Shown here one piece after another: positions 26,501 through 39,800 of a stretch of 64,000 nucleotides of DNA. Position 1 is the first letter of the stretch; every line of letters starts with the position of its first letter. Source of the DNA: Fratercula arctica (taxonomy: Eukaryota; Chordata; Aves; Charadriiformes; Alcidae); assembly GCA_947846985.1 (NCBI GenBank), contig CANTUZ010000002.1, positions 53,834,885 to 53,898,884 of the forward strand, in the 5' to 3' direction. A program made the position numbers and the translations under genes. The notes below the pieces were generated by a model that saw only the letters and a list, made by a program, of their open reading frames with translations, was not told where the DNA came from and searched no databases.

Positions 26501-29500
26501 TGCATGTTAAGGACATTCAAGTGAGAAGGTGAGCAATTCATTCAGGCTACTTCCATTTTTGGGCCACAACTTTGACCTCAGTCATTTGTTTGGGCTGTTC
26601 CCATTACGCTTCTCTTTTCTGAATGACGATCAAAGTTCTCAGAATAGCGGGAGGAAGATCTCCTCCTGGGCATCGCAGCAGCTTAGGATGTGTCAGATAA
26701 ATGCATCAAAGAGGAGATTATTCTTGAACGCTAAAAACCCACTGGAAATATATATGACAGCCCCAAGGCAGTCTGACACTAGCATCTCTCAGCTGGGGCT
26801 GTTAGACAAACAGCTCATATTTTACCCAGAGTGAAAAAATCGCACACACTGGTTCTCTGACGCTCTTTAATCTTAACACAGCTGCGGGCTTCTTTCAGCA
26901 GAGAAACCTTCTGGGTGAATGTGACCTTTGGATAAATCCTTGCATGTTCTCTGTGGTGGTATTTATTGTTACAGCCAGGCTAATGATTCACTTTGTGAAC
27001 AGCCCTGGGAGGGATCGTTTTTTCCAGCAGCCCCACAGCCCTGTAAACGTGTTCCTCCATCATTGTCACACCTGGACTGCAAAAGGGGAAAACAAAGGGT
27101 CAACCAAAAAAAAAAAAAGGTACTTCCACAGTTTCATTTGGATTACTGCACAGAAAGACATGTTTACAAGATATATAAGGGAACACTAAAAATTTTTAAC
27201 GTTGAGGCAACTGGCTTCTGGTAGACTCTCTACAAAGTTATTACTGTTCTCTGGAAACACTAGCTACCAGGGCATAATGCATTTTCCTGAGCCAAAAGGA
27301 CAAGTAAGGTGTCACTGTGCTTGCAGAACATTTCCATTCATATCAGGCAGCGGATGCTGCAAGAGAGGAGGACAAAACTAATTCAAGCCTTGAAAACTAA
27401 ACCACGTGTCTCTTTGCCAGTTTTCAGAAATACCATTAATCTTAAGATAAAGCTGGTTTTCTTGCAGTTGACATCCAATATCACAAAAATTGTTTCTGTT
27501 CCTATTGCACATAAGCATAGTAATCCTCTCTTGGTCATTCCACACTCAGCTCACAACACAATCCTTTTGCTGAGCCACCAAGAAGCCTAAATTTGGTCTG
27601 ACCATGTAATTTGACAGGCTCCAAGCTGCCAAGGGAGGCGTCAAAAACTCCTGGCTAAACTCCTTCTCCGGGTCTAACTGTTGAATGGGTTATTGGGCTA
27701 CTTTGTGAAATACAATCCTGTCTAGAGCCCTGAGAGCTGAACTAGCCTCGCTCTTGCCACTCAACAAAAGATGAATCAAAGAATTGGTTCATGTCAAACT
27801 GGAGGGCTTTCTCACATCTGAATGGAAAGCAGACTTAAGAATTTTATTAGTACCTTAAGCTTGAAAATGAAGGATGCTGCCAGCCTCAAGCCAGCATCTG
27901 CAAGAGATTAATTTCATAGAGACTGTTAAAAAAATCGCAGTGTTCAGATCTTTAGCAATGTATATAATTCAGGCAACAGTCAGAAGCAGGCAAAAATACA
28001 TATGCTGTATATGTAGGAGTGATAGTCAAGTAATATGTTGGTTTATGAGATCAAGGCTCTGATCTCTGACTTTCCTGGCTCAAACTCTCTTCTCTTCAGG
28101 CACCTGATGTTTTTAAATGATAAAACTTCTAACACAAAAGCAACAGCAATGGTGACCTGGAATGAGTTCAGCTGTGCTTTCTTGCTTCCCAGCAAGGAGT
28201 CGTCCATGTCACAAAAGTCAACACATTGCTTGCAGTAATTCTGAGACATAGTCAACAACTGGATAGATATACGGATGATATCAACCATGGACTTCAGCAG
28301 GCTGTGCTGTCACAGCCCAAGATTGAAACATAACAGTGGGACACCACAAGAAGCTCCTATTACTGCTGTTCATATTGTACCCACTCAACACACAACACCC
28401 CCTCCCTTAGGCTACCAATCCAGCATTTTCGTGCACTCTACATAACCCCAACAATTGTATGCCAAAGGGGCATAGCCACAATTAAAAGGCTCAATCCTAT
28501 TTTATGTAAAGCATTGTAGCAAATACTGTAACAAAATTTGGAGTCATTCTGAAAGACGAAGAAACAAGCTCCTATCCTTGCAAAAGGTTTGATGTTTATG
28601 CCATGCAACCTTCTGTTTTCAGTCAATATCCAGACTTGGTAGGCCTTAGGGGAAAAAATCAAGCTTAGTTTCCTTTCAGTCAATATTGGTTCTCAACTCA
28701 ATAAATCTTAATATTGACCACAACATAGAAACCAGCAACTGTTTAGTATCTTCTTCTGGGTTTTAATTATGAACACTGAGGAAATTTGTCAACTCCTGAC
28801 TTCCTAGTCATATGGAAAAGCTTTTAAGCATTCTGCATAGACCACTGTCGATCAGGCCCATCACGGTTATGGAACTAAAACGTATTCCACCAACCATTCT
28901 GTGAGCATGTACACAGGATCTTTAACCTTGGCACGACTTTGAACCCAGTGCCTGCATCTGCTGCAAGGACCATAAAGATAATAAATAGCATCTTTTTATG
29001 TCACAAGAGTTATTCTTTCCACTGCCACAGTTAAACTTCCTCTGACCATATAAAACCATAACTTCCCTACACGGGCAATGTTGACAAAAATCTCTGTGGA
29101 ATTCCATAACTAGAAAGCATTCCTGGCCAAGTACTTTGTTGTTTGGAAAGAAATATGAACAGCAATGACAGACAAAGAGAAATAAAAGAGACAGGTGAAG
29201 GAAATTCTGGGGGCTACGAGGCAGCGCACAGTTTGCACGCAGCTGGTAAAGAGAACCGCGCAGTGTGAATTCCTCACCTCAAAAACCAGATGGGAATCCT
29301 GGCCAGAGATATCGCTTGGCTGCCCCATAACACAGGCTGTGGCTATGGAATAGATTATGTCAAGCCAGGCAGTAGTCTAGACATCTTGGGAGAAAGCATG
29401 GACTCATGAGAGAACACCCTGCCGGAGAAGTTTGTTCTGTCGTTGTCTCTCTGCCACCATCTTTTGTGGGATTTCACCTGGCCATGAAGAGTATATGTTT

Positions 29501-30224
29501 CACAGGTGGCTGCTAACTTCATTCTTCATCTGCATGGGATGGATGGACAACCTTCAACCCCTTCAAGTGATATTTTGGTGATCATTCTCTATACTGTCAG
29601 TATATCATCTTTGCCTTTGGAAACAAGGCCAAGGAGTGCATCCCTCATGCCATGCAGTCTGTAAGCCTTTTTCGAAAAGATTTTCTGTATCCACAGCAGA
29701 TCTTGAAATCATTGAAAGTTTATGTCACCCTTTGGGGACATCTAGGACATCTGTGATCTTTGTCATCACCTTGCCGTGATGCAAAATATCCCTCCAGAGA
29801 GTACGGAAACTTTTTTCATTAACAGTGGGCTGAGAAAGAGAAGAACCACGTAGACAGACAAATGAGCAGAATGACAAAAATAGGCTTTCAAACTTCAGAC
29901 AAATCCTTGATATCTGAAAAGAGAGTATGGGGTTTTTCTTGCAAATCGACAACTCCTGTTCCAAGAGTAAGTCTTTAGTCCATGCCCCAACCTATTGCTA
30001 GCTTTTGACTTATTTTAAGGTTCTTACTTGCCAAAGACACATTGCTGCATGGAGTATTATGAGGTTGTCATCTAACCGGGCCTTACAGGAGTAGAGATGA
30101 TTTAGTACCTTCCTAAAAATATTAGCAACGCTTTCTTCTGTAAGTTTGGGAAGAATTTTTGCTTTGACAAAAATAAGACAATACACTTCTTGTGCATGTG
30201 AAACCTCTTAAATCCCATCATAAG

Positions 30225-30405
30225 GACTTGAGCTTGAGGACAGGAACCAGGAACTTTCACGTTTTAATCTCAGATCTGCTTTTGGCTTCCTGCACAGCAA
30301 AGAACTCTTTTTTCATTTCAACAACTTTGAACCAGGGTGCAGTGAGAATTAAATGTTTACACTGCAATTTGAAAATGTAAAGTGCTAAGAAGGAGCACTT
30401 AGGAA
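30225..30405 (+). repeat. MIR-like SINE relic
   Basis: The order of features follows MIR: GGACAGGAACCAGGAACTTT, CTCAGATCTGCTTTTGGCTT, then GTGAGAATTAAATG and ATGTAAAGTGCTAAG. The central part is eroded. It could alternatively be a related CORE-SINE. Confidence 0.5.
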
Positions 30406-33400
30406 ATGAACTTTGTAAACTTTTTCATTGCTGCCATGGTATCCACCATCCTCAACAGTCTCTTACTTCATGTACTCATAGAGTACATAACCTTCAGCAC
30501 TCACTCACTGTAAACTACATACCTCACTTGAGAGCTGATGTACAAAAATCAGCTGTCTGAATACCTTAACACTTACGACAGCTTCCTCTGGACTCATCAT
30601 AAGAGAAATGACTTGTTATTAGTTTTCACATGTTGGACTTATTTTAGCTTTTATGTTTCAGGAATATTATATAAACAGAATGTTAGTTGTAGGAGTACCC
30701 AGGAATGCAAGAAAACATATGGCTCCAACTCCCTTCAGTATTCCCAGCACATTCCCCACCAATTTTAATTTCAACTGGCTTAAGTGGGGGAGTCAGGGAG
30801 AGACTGAAATGCTCTCATCCTCTGCATATCATGATGAAGAGGTGAAATCACAGCACCTGGTCTCACATATGCAGAGCCCTCCATTTGGGTGAGAATATAA
30901 CCCTACTGCTCCCTTTGGGAGAGGAAGGGACTGTTTATGTTTTACTTTGGATCCAGCGGCATTTTAATTCTACCCTTGCTCCAGGATGGCACTGGGAATC
31001 TCATCTTGAGACCTCATCATGTTAGCATAAATCTATGCCTGCTCTGATGTGTCCATCAGAGTTAATTACGAGAGCAGAGCTACACACATGTGTTTCTAAG
31101 TGGCATCTCAACAGTTTAAAGGGTGGGTGAACCTGACACACATACCCGTGCATCCAGCCTGTGCTATGTACCTTACCCAAGATTAGCTATTGTGATGGTA
31201 AATACTTGAGATGGATAAATACATATTCCTGTATTAGCACAAGTACCTCCACCCATTCTTGCCTTACTTCCCACGAGTCTGCTCTTTGCTCTGGTGTTGC
31301 AACACCCTGGGGTACAATAATCCTCAGGTGCCGAGATTTGCCATAGAGGGATCATGAGATTTTGCTGTCATGCCCCAAGCCCTCATCAGCACTGGCCCTG
31401 CCGCATATGGCTGTTTTGGACCCATGGCCTCGCAGTTAAAGGACGGCTGCACCTGCCTCTCATCACGCTGCCGGTGCCTGGTGCTCAATCTGCTCTTGCT
31501 CTCGGTGCTCGCTGCCCAGGGAGCGAGCATTTTGCAGGTTGAACAGCAGCAGTAGAGGCCTCCTGAAACAGCTCGTGCTGTGCTTGTTTGCTAGGCTGTG
31601 TAAATCACCAATAACATGAGGTGCTGATTGCTTCATGTGCTGTGAAGACTGAAGGAAAAACGAGGCTTAAGTAATTAACAGAAGTTAATTGCTTTACACA
31701 CTAGCACTTTGCACACTTGAGAGAGCAACTGCGGAGTATGGGACCTCCATGTGCCTATCGATACAGCGAGCCCTTGTGGGGACGGACAGGAGAGGAGCAG
31801 ATTTGCCTTTATCCCGGATTGCCATGTTATACCACAGACAGCTACTAAAAAGCTGACATAATGCCAAGGTCCCCAGAGATCTCGAAGACTGGGAACAACC
31901 CAGATTTTTTGGATGCCCTGTGATATTTAGGAAACAACAGCAAAACTGAAGGAAAAACCTTCAGCTATTAAAAGCACCCACATGAAAGCTTTCAGTTAAA
32001 TATAACCCATGTAAAGTCTCCAGAATGGACACCTTGCATGTGGCAAGTCAGCTCTCCAAACAACAGTGACAGCAAGCTCAATAAGCTGCTCAGAGCTGTC
32101 AAAACCTTCCTAAGGCAAACTTTCTACAGAAAAGTTTTTTGTGGCTGTCACAGCTCATGTCCTGCTTTGTCTGGTTATCCTGCCAGAAGCATAAATGAAC
32201 TCATAAGAATAACAGGAGGATTAGGTTAAGCTTATTTCTAAAACGTTTCCCACAAATTCGTCTCGTTTGCCTGCTTATAAACACCCTCGTTCATCTTTGC
32301 TGTGTGTCTAATTAGGCAGGATATACTGCAGGTGGCTTAAAATAGGAGCTGAAATATAGTAGCTTTGCAGTTATGCATGTTAAAGGAAAGGTAATTAAAA
32401 TTTCACGCTATGAGATGTAAACTGATCATCTCAGGGGCCTGAAAGGGATTTCTCCACCATATATGACATGGCACAGTTGGCCAGCTACAGTACGGGTGGG
32501 TTTCCTCTTCCTTGCAACACTTATTAGCCTCTGCCCAAGGCAGAATGTGAGATCCAATGGGCTGGTTTCTTGAATTATTCATTCATGGAAATGGACATAT
32601 TACCATCAGCTAAGCATCTCTGGATTTTATTTAAAATCAATACCGCAATAAAGTTTAAAACATGAAAAGCTAAAATTAAATTAAAACAAATTAGCAAAGA
32701 AAGCCCTGCTGTGAACATGTCTTACGGGTTAACTAAAATCAGATCAAACAGAGGTCTTGGATTTTGTAGCAGCTGTAGTTAAAATTCTGCGGTACCTGAC
32801 AGAGACATAGAGTAGTTTCCTCTGATGATACTGACAACTTTTCTGAATAGCATCTCTCCAAAAAACGGGATTTATTTTCGCAGCTAAAAAGAATACTTCA
32901 GTGTAGCAAGTATTTTTGCTTTGGGAATGGATCAAGTTGCACCAAATGGCAGGTGGAGTCTTTTAAAACATTTCCACAAGGGAGGATATCACTCTGCTTT
33001 TCTACCAGTTCCTCCCCACACCTGCTCCCCTCCTCTTTTTAAAAATCATGCATTGTATTATATTACTGAAACATCGGGGGTGTTTTCCAGAATGTGAAAG
33101 GGCCCTTTCCAAAAATACTTATTAGTGTACGCAACAGGGATGTGCCTGTATTTTGCCCTGATGGTCCTAGGGCACACTCGTGCTTACTGTGAACTAGTGG
33201 CATTTTAAGATTGCAGCTTTAATAAGGATATTTGAGATGGAGAACTCTGTATTAAAGAAGTTATTCCTAGGGCATAGTTAAAAGCCTATCAGATAAGCTT
33301 TGAAAAATGTGAAGGACAGCAGATCTAGCATTGCAGGCTTTTCTACAAACTTTTTACAGCCAAGAAGGAAGAACCACAAGTGAACTCAAGTTAGCGAAAC

Positions 33401-33704
33401 ACAGAAAGGCTCTCTCAGTTGCCTATGGCCAGACAGATTAGGTCTTCTGCCTTGGAAAGCCACCTCTTAGATTTCCCCTAGGAAAAAAGTGGCAAGCAGA
33501 CAGGATTTGGGAGCCCTGATATGAACGTGTTTCATTTTGTCTGCCCCAGTAAAGAATGCACCCGCTGTCCCTGAACCAGTTTAAGCTTTCTTAAATTGTC
33601 TGTGGTACAGCAAATGGCGGGAAAGTTAACCAAGGATTACTAAGTGATGCGAGAGATTACTGTAATAAACCTGCATGGTACAGGAACAGTCACAACAATA
33701 AAAA

Positions 33705-33765
33705 CCCATTGCCCACATATCGCAAAATTCCCATTGACTTCAACGAGCCAGGATTTTATCCCATG
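33705..33765. repeat. Fragment of an old sauropsid repeat
   Basis: AAAATTCCCATTGACTTCAA followed by CGAGCCAGGATTTTATCCC matches the general form CCCATTGACTTCAATGGGAGCAGGATTT found in many old amniote interspersed copies. Similarity by eye only. Confidence 0.4.
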
Positions 33766-36700
33766 ACTCCAAGGCACTATAGAAAAACAAACAAAACCAC
33801 CCTATCAAGCCTCTGTCAAAGGTAATCCAGGAACAACAAGTTCTGAGAATGCAGTCTATATTGACAAATGAAAAGGGCATTTATGGTACTGTGCTTTTCT
33901 GTTAGATGTCTCCCCCTCTTCTCCCTTCCCCATCGTTCCTACCATTCCTTCAGGACCATTTTTGTCTCAGTCAAACTGACCTTATATTTTCACATAGAGT
34001 CTCACATCTGTCAGACACTGGGCAATGATGAAGACAGTATTTGGTTATGAAACGCCTGACTTGAATTTCATTGGGCCAGGTAATAAAGCAGAAAGAGATG
34101 AAGTTTTACTAGGCAGAAGCAGGTTTTTGTAATAAGTCTCTATATACCTGCATGCGTGATAATCACAAATTGAGTTCTTTCCCAGAAAAGAGAGAAAAGA
34201 AGCCTCATATTGCACTTGCAACCAGTAGGAAATAACATCTCAGTGTAAAAGGACAGCATCAGGTAGGGTTGTGATCATGTAATTAGGTAAGCAAAACAAA
34301 CACATTCCAGACATGCCATCCTTTGAAGGAAAGGAAACTTCCCTGGGTTTTAATCACAGAGTAGTATGCTGCTTCATCTGGTTTTCCCATAAAAAAAGTA
34401 TTTCCTTGTTAGAAAAAAAAAATCATTAACTTTCCATATAGGGAAGCACAAAGTGGGTCATCGGGGAAGCATGCGCTTCTCAGCTGGAAGCAACCCATGG
34501 ACGATCCCAGGTGAATGGTGTCTGTCCAACACCACGGTCTTGTCAGATTTTGGAGCCCTCTCTACCCTCATCCCCCCCCATTCCCAATACCTCAACAGGA
34601 AAGGAGACATCTGTGAATCCTCTGGCACTGCTTCAATGTTTTACAGCTGTAATAACCACTGATACAAAGAGAAGAATGTTTTCTAGCCCCAAATTCCTGA
34701 GGTACTTTTCCAAACAGACAGAAGTGGATGGGGCTTGGTTATGTGAAAAATACCCCGGCAGGGGCAGGGGCGTGGGGGAAAGATGAAGAGGAATTATGAT
34801 CAGCAGATAATTGAGCTCAGCTTGGCTTCAGATTTATCTTTTCTGACCACTCAACCTATTTGTCCAAATCCAAACTTGTAATCCTTAAATCTAAACCGTA
34901 TTTTTCTGGCAGCTTGCACTCACTCTTGGCTACATCAGATGAAAAATGCTTCAAGGAGGAGGCTTAAAACAGTGGTGATCCACATACATGTGGCATTTTT
35001 GCAGTACTCCTTATCATCAGCATATAGGTAGCAAAGGTTGGTGCTTGCTGCTAAAAATCCCAAACTGCATCGGACACTAGAAAGTCCTTTTTCTCACATT
35101 TGTTCGCACAGTCACTCACCAGCAGTCTAAGTCACAGTGTTTCTTACTTGTACGTCAGTAAGTTCATCACGGCCTTACACAAGATGCACAGGCCGACATT
35201 TAGAAGTAGTTTGGGGAATAACGTCTATTTGTGTAGTGGCATAAAGTAAAGGCAGCAGGCAGCCCGGCCAGCTATGTGTGGAGAATGTGTTCCCAAGCAC
35301 CAGTGCCCCAGTGCTCTTGTAAGGGTTGGGAACACTGTCTCTCCCAGTGCCTACGCATTTAGGCGTAGTCCTTTGCGCATTTCTCCAATGCAGATCTGCA
35401 AAGGACCACCTTGTATAAGTAGAATGAGATAAAGCAGAGTATTTCTGTAGAAGAAAGCCTTAAGAATGCAAGCAACTGAAGCTCCAGTGGTAACTTCAAA
35501 TGGATGGAAGGCTCAAAGATACTGAACAGAGCAGACTGGAAAGTGGAGCATCTAGCTCATAGGAAACTCAAGTCCTGGTGCAGATTTGCTTAAAAAAAAA
35601 TCAATTATTATTTCAAGTATTTTTAAATTCCTTTCTAACCAAAAGCTCCCTGCGTCGTGCAGCTGCCCAGTGACAATTTGCCCAAGAAGCAGAGTAAATT
35701 GTTTCATCCTGAGCTCCTCTCTGCTGTGGTTACGCTGCTTCTAGTAGCCAGACTCGGGGCCAGCTTTGGGCAGGCGGTCTGACAGGCACTGGAACATCCC
35801 TACCTTAGCACGAGCAACAGCCCCTGCTCTGTGTCAGGTCTGCAAGGGGACTGGCCATGGCTTCATGCCATCGGTCCTTTCTTCCAGCCAACATCACTAG
35901 CATGAGCAATGGCAGGGACAGGAGCCACCCTGGTGAGCAGTCAGAGCTACAGCCGCCCTTCGGTTACACCACAGACGAGCCCTGGAGCAGCCCGGCCTCA
36001 GCTGGAGCAGCACAGGCAACTGCTGTGCCCACATGCACAGCCAGGACCAGAAAACCTCGCTGGGAGAATTTTGCAATATGCACCCTTGGCAGCACACAGA
36101 GGGCTCCAGAGATCCCAGTTTCACCCACCCCTTTAATACTTGAAACGGGCTTTTCTGAAGTCATTCTTCAGCCTACATTTGTTTTGCACCATCCTGCTGA
36201 GTGAACATAGGGGCATAACCACATGAATTTTACAGCTGTAGGACATCATTGTTAACAAGGGAAAAAAAACCTTCAAACCCTGTGCTTCAAAGCCACAAAC
36301 CCTTGATGCCCATCTTTTCAAATAGAGCTCATAATTAACTTAGCAATGCTATGGCTCACGTGCTCTCTGTGGCCATTCATGGCATATCTGTCAAACTTAA
36401 CAGGGAGCTGATGGACTACGCAACATTGCAATTTATACTCTAACTCTAAACAATAATATTTTCTCTAGTTAAATGGAAATTTTTAGAAAAACTGCAAGAC
36501 TGCAGTAGTTAACGCACAAAGTGAATTGGTTAACCGAAATAGAAACTCATTAACTGAAAGCTAAGATGGAGTAATGTCAGCAGAATCACAAGGAATATGT
36601 AAGACAAGAATTGCAGTAAAGTAGATTTGCAATTCCTGAATGTGTTTGATTAACAGACTCAAACAAATGAGGTTATTACTATGTTAATTACTGCTTGCCA

Positions 36701-36816
36701 TAAAATACCGAATAAGATTAAATTCAAGTCTTTGAGAAAAAAACATACCTCTTAGGACAATTACAAAATAGAAAACAGTAACTAGTTATCTGGTATGCTG
36801 TTGTCTGTTAAAAATG

Positions 36817-36836
36817 TAATAATAATAATAATAATA
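36817..36836. repeat. (TAA)n microsatellite
   Basis: About seven TAA units, followed by GCAGCAACAATAAAAAAAATAATA. A short trinucleotide repeat in an AT-rich stretch. Confidence 0.9.
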
Positions 36837-39800
36837 GCAGCAACAATAAAAAAAATAATAGGAAGAGTAATAACCATAAAAAGACTTGTCTCAAGTTAGA
36901 AGCAGAATTTCCCAATCTCAAATGGGGAAATCTACTGCATGACAAAAGCAAGACATTGAATATTTTTCCAAAGTTATGCAGTAGTGAGAGTCTTGAGCAA
37001 TGTCTAACCCATCATTTATGAACCCAGCTGACGTGTAGATGTATTAGAGATGGATGATATACTGATATCATGTTGATGTCACATTCCAAATCTGTCGGTG
37101 ATACTGAACTATTAAAAAAAAAACTACTAGTAAGCCACGGATGCTAATGAGGGCAGGTGTTACTAGGAATATGAGTCCTGTGCCTTCAATTACGGTGCCT
37201 CCTGCAGCCCAACTTGTCCCTGTGTCAAGCAGCATTGCTGTGCCTCTCTCACTGCAGTCCCCGCACCCCTTTTGGTGCTGCCTGCTCCTGTGCCTCCCGA
37301 AGAGGTTCTCGAGAGGCATCAGCCATGGCCAAGCAAAGCAGGCACGGGGGCACACCAGGGGACCTTCCTCGCTTGGCCTCACCGGGGCTGCAGCCACATC
37401 CAGGCCCCTGTTTCAGCACATCTCAAAGATACACGATGAGATCATCCATGGGGCAGGGCTTGGTGAGCACAGAAAGTCCTCTTCTCCTTCCTTACGTCCC
37501 CCAAAGCCTCATCCCAGAGCTTAAATAGTACCACGATTTGTCTTGATAATGTGATAGAGTTTTTTCTGGTAACAGCAGCATGAGAAATTCAGATGGTATC
37601 ACGTATTTTTAGTGCTGCTTATACTCAAGAGCAGCTTCAGAAGCCTGACTGCAAGCTTTACTGCACACATGGTCAAATATCCCCTCTAAAAACCTGCTAC
37701 TGAGAACCTTGGTAACTTTTTCTTTTTTTGGCAAGGACTAATCCAGGATGCTTAGCCATATTAAAATATCAAAATAGACAATGGCGGTGACTGTCACTGC
37801 TAATCTCTTCTTTACCCAGGCTTTACTAAAATCTCCTGGAAATGCAAAATTGTTTCCCCTCTTAATGAACTTGCCTCCATAAAGTTCAACCCTAACGGTT
37901 ATTTTTAGAGTGTTACTCATGAGTACTGAACAACCAGCAATGCATTAAAGACAAATAAAAAATACCAATTCAAAACTAAACAAAACAAACCGCAATTAAA
38001 AGCCCATAAAATGTGTCTAGTTACAAAACAAAGAATTAAAAGAGTGGTGTAAAATTAGATGCTAAAATTGTTAGTTTGCAGTCTGGAGTATTTCAAAATC
38101 CTTTCTTGTGCGTTTACATTGTGCTGTCTTCTACCACGCGCTTTGCAGAGAAACACAAGTCACCAAAGTTCACAACATCAAAAAAAGGGTTAAGGGCAAG
38201 GTGCACAACCATTTCTCCTAAGGTGTCACAGATTTATCAAGGTCGAGCTCAGGAATTAACTGTTCTTCACCCCACAACCATGCAGCTAGATCTCTACTCT
38301 ATTAACCATATCCTTTTCACCTAACAATCGTGACAATCTTGCTGTATGTTTTTTGGATGGCTAACAAAAGGAGAAACTACAGCTGTAAAAAGAATGAGAC
38401 TTAAAATGAATTTGAGACCTCTTCACAGAAATCTCCTCAGTAACACAATGTCAGACAAACGTTTGCAGTGCATTGTTCACTGCCTTTTTTGGTATTTGGA
38501 GAAAACACACCCTAATTCATAATGTTCCTGCTGAGTTTATTTCTATTTCTGAGAATCCTTATTAACAGCAGGTCACTACCAGAGCAGCATAATGAAAATG
38601 AGGCAATGTTGATAATATAGGCAAGAGTGACCAAGAAAGGTTAACTCTTGACAATGCAGTATTCCAAACAGAAAAATTCCATAATATGTAATGTTGGAGG
38701 GTAAAAACTGAGAAACTATTCCATTCAAAGAGGAGACGAACAGAAAAATGAAAGAACCTGACCCTACCATTCTGCCTCGCCTCTTCTCTTACTGCTAGGA
38801 GCTTGTTTATAGTCAGAAAAGCAGAATTGGAAATATTTTAGGTATACCTAGCCTGAAATTAGAAAGCATTGACTAAATATGCTTTTCTAAAAGACCTCAG
38901 TAAAAAGCTGTGAATGTTAATTTAAATTTCTTTTAATGGTAATTTAAATTTTCTGCAAAAGTACATCACCAGCAATGGGTTCTTTGAAAAACATTAATGA
39001 AAAATGCAAATCTCTTATGTACTCATATTTATACTTATATACACACACATATTTATATACACAAAGATTTATGTCACACTTGAACTTTCTTGAATGAGTG
39101 TCCCATAATCATTACCTCCTTGCAGGAATTTCCTAGTATGAAAAATGGCCATGGTCATTGCATAAATTGTTTGCTGCAACTTTGTCATTTTCTAACAAGA
39201 AGTAGCATTCTACTAAATATCATTGTTTAATTTTAATTTATATATTATCCTTGATTCCTGTATTGGGAACTGCACATTCTAACAGCTGGCAACATCTAAA
39301 TGGAAGCAAATGAACAGCTACTTCTGACAGAATATGATGGTCATTTCAACATAAAGTTTCTTTAGGGGAAAAATAGACTTTTCTACAAAAGCACATAATC
39401 AAATTAAATACTTGCTTGATTTCATTGTCTTTCCCGGACAAATAGAAGACATCATTTTAAAAGAACAGAAATGCTATATGGTAATTCTTGTGTGCAAGCA
39501 TGTAAAGATTTTTTTTCTGGCTGCTGTAGCCAAAATATAAATCATTTTCCTCTGTGGTGTCAGGAAATGTATTGCACTAAATTAATCATGAGCTACTATA
39601 AAAAAGGAACAAAAAATCCACTGCAAACTGAAACAAATCTTTCTGTGCCTGTTTTCCATTTGCATTGTCATCACTTACCTTTAGAGGACGATGGAAGTGA
39701 GATGGGAATGTTGCCGAAATGCATTCAACAGACCCGTGTGTGTGTTTTAGCATCTCTAGTGCTTTCTGCTGTGCCTCCAGCCATTGGAAAAGATAAAGTA

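Noticed and set aside
34756..34780. G-rich stretch with G4-CA-G4-CGT-G5 as a possible quadruplex
   Set aside because: Only three long G tracts plus a GG pair are present, so a stable intramolecular four-tract structure is not clearly supported.
35857..36204. 115-codon plus-strand open frame
   Set aside because: Same pattern: a GC-rich patch open in several frames and both strands, with no recognisable protein.
37141..37528. Overlapping open frames on both strands (104-127 codons) in a GC-richer patch
   Set aside because: The length follows from local GC richness and fewer stop codons. The translations look like low-complexity noise, with no splice or start context.
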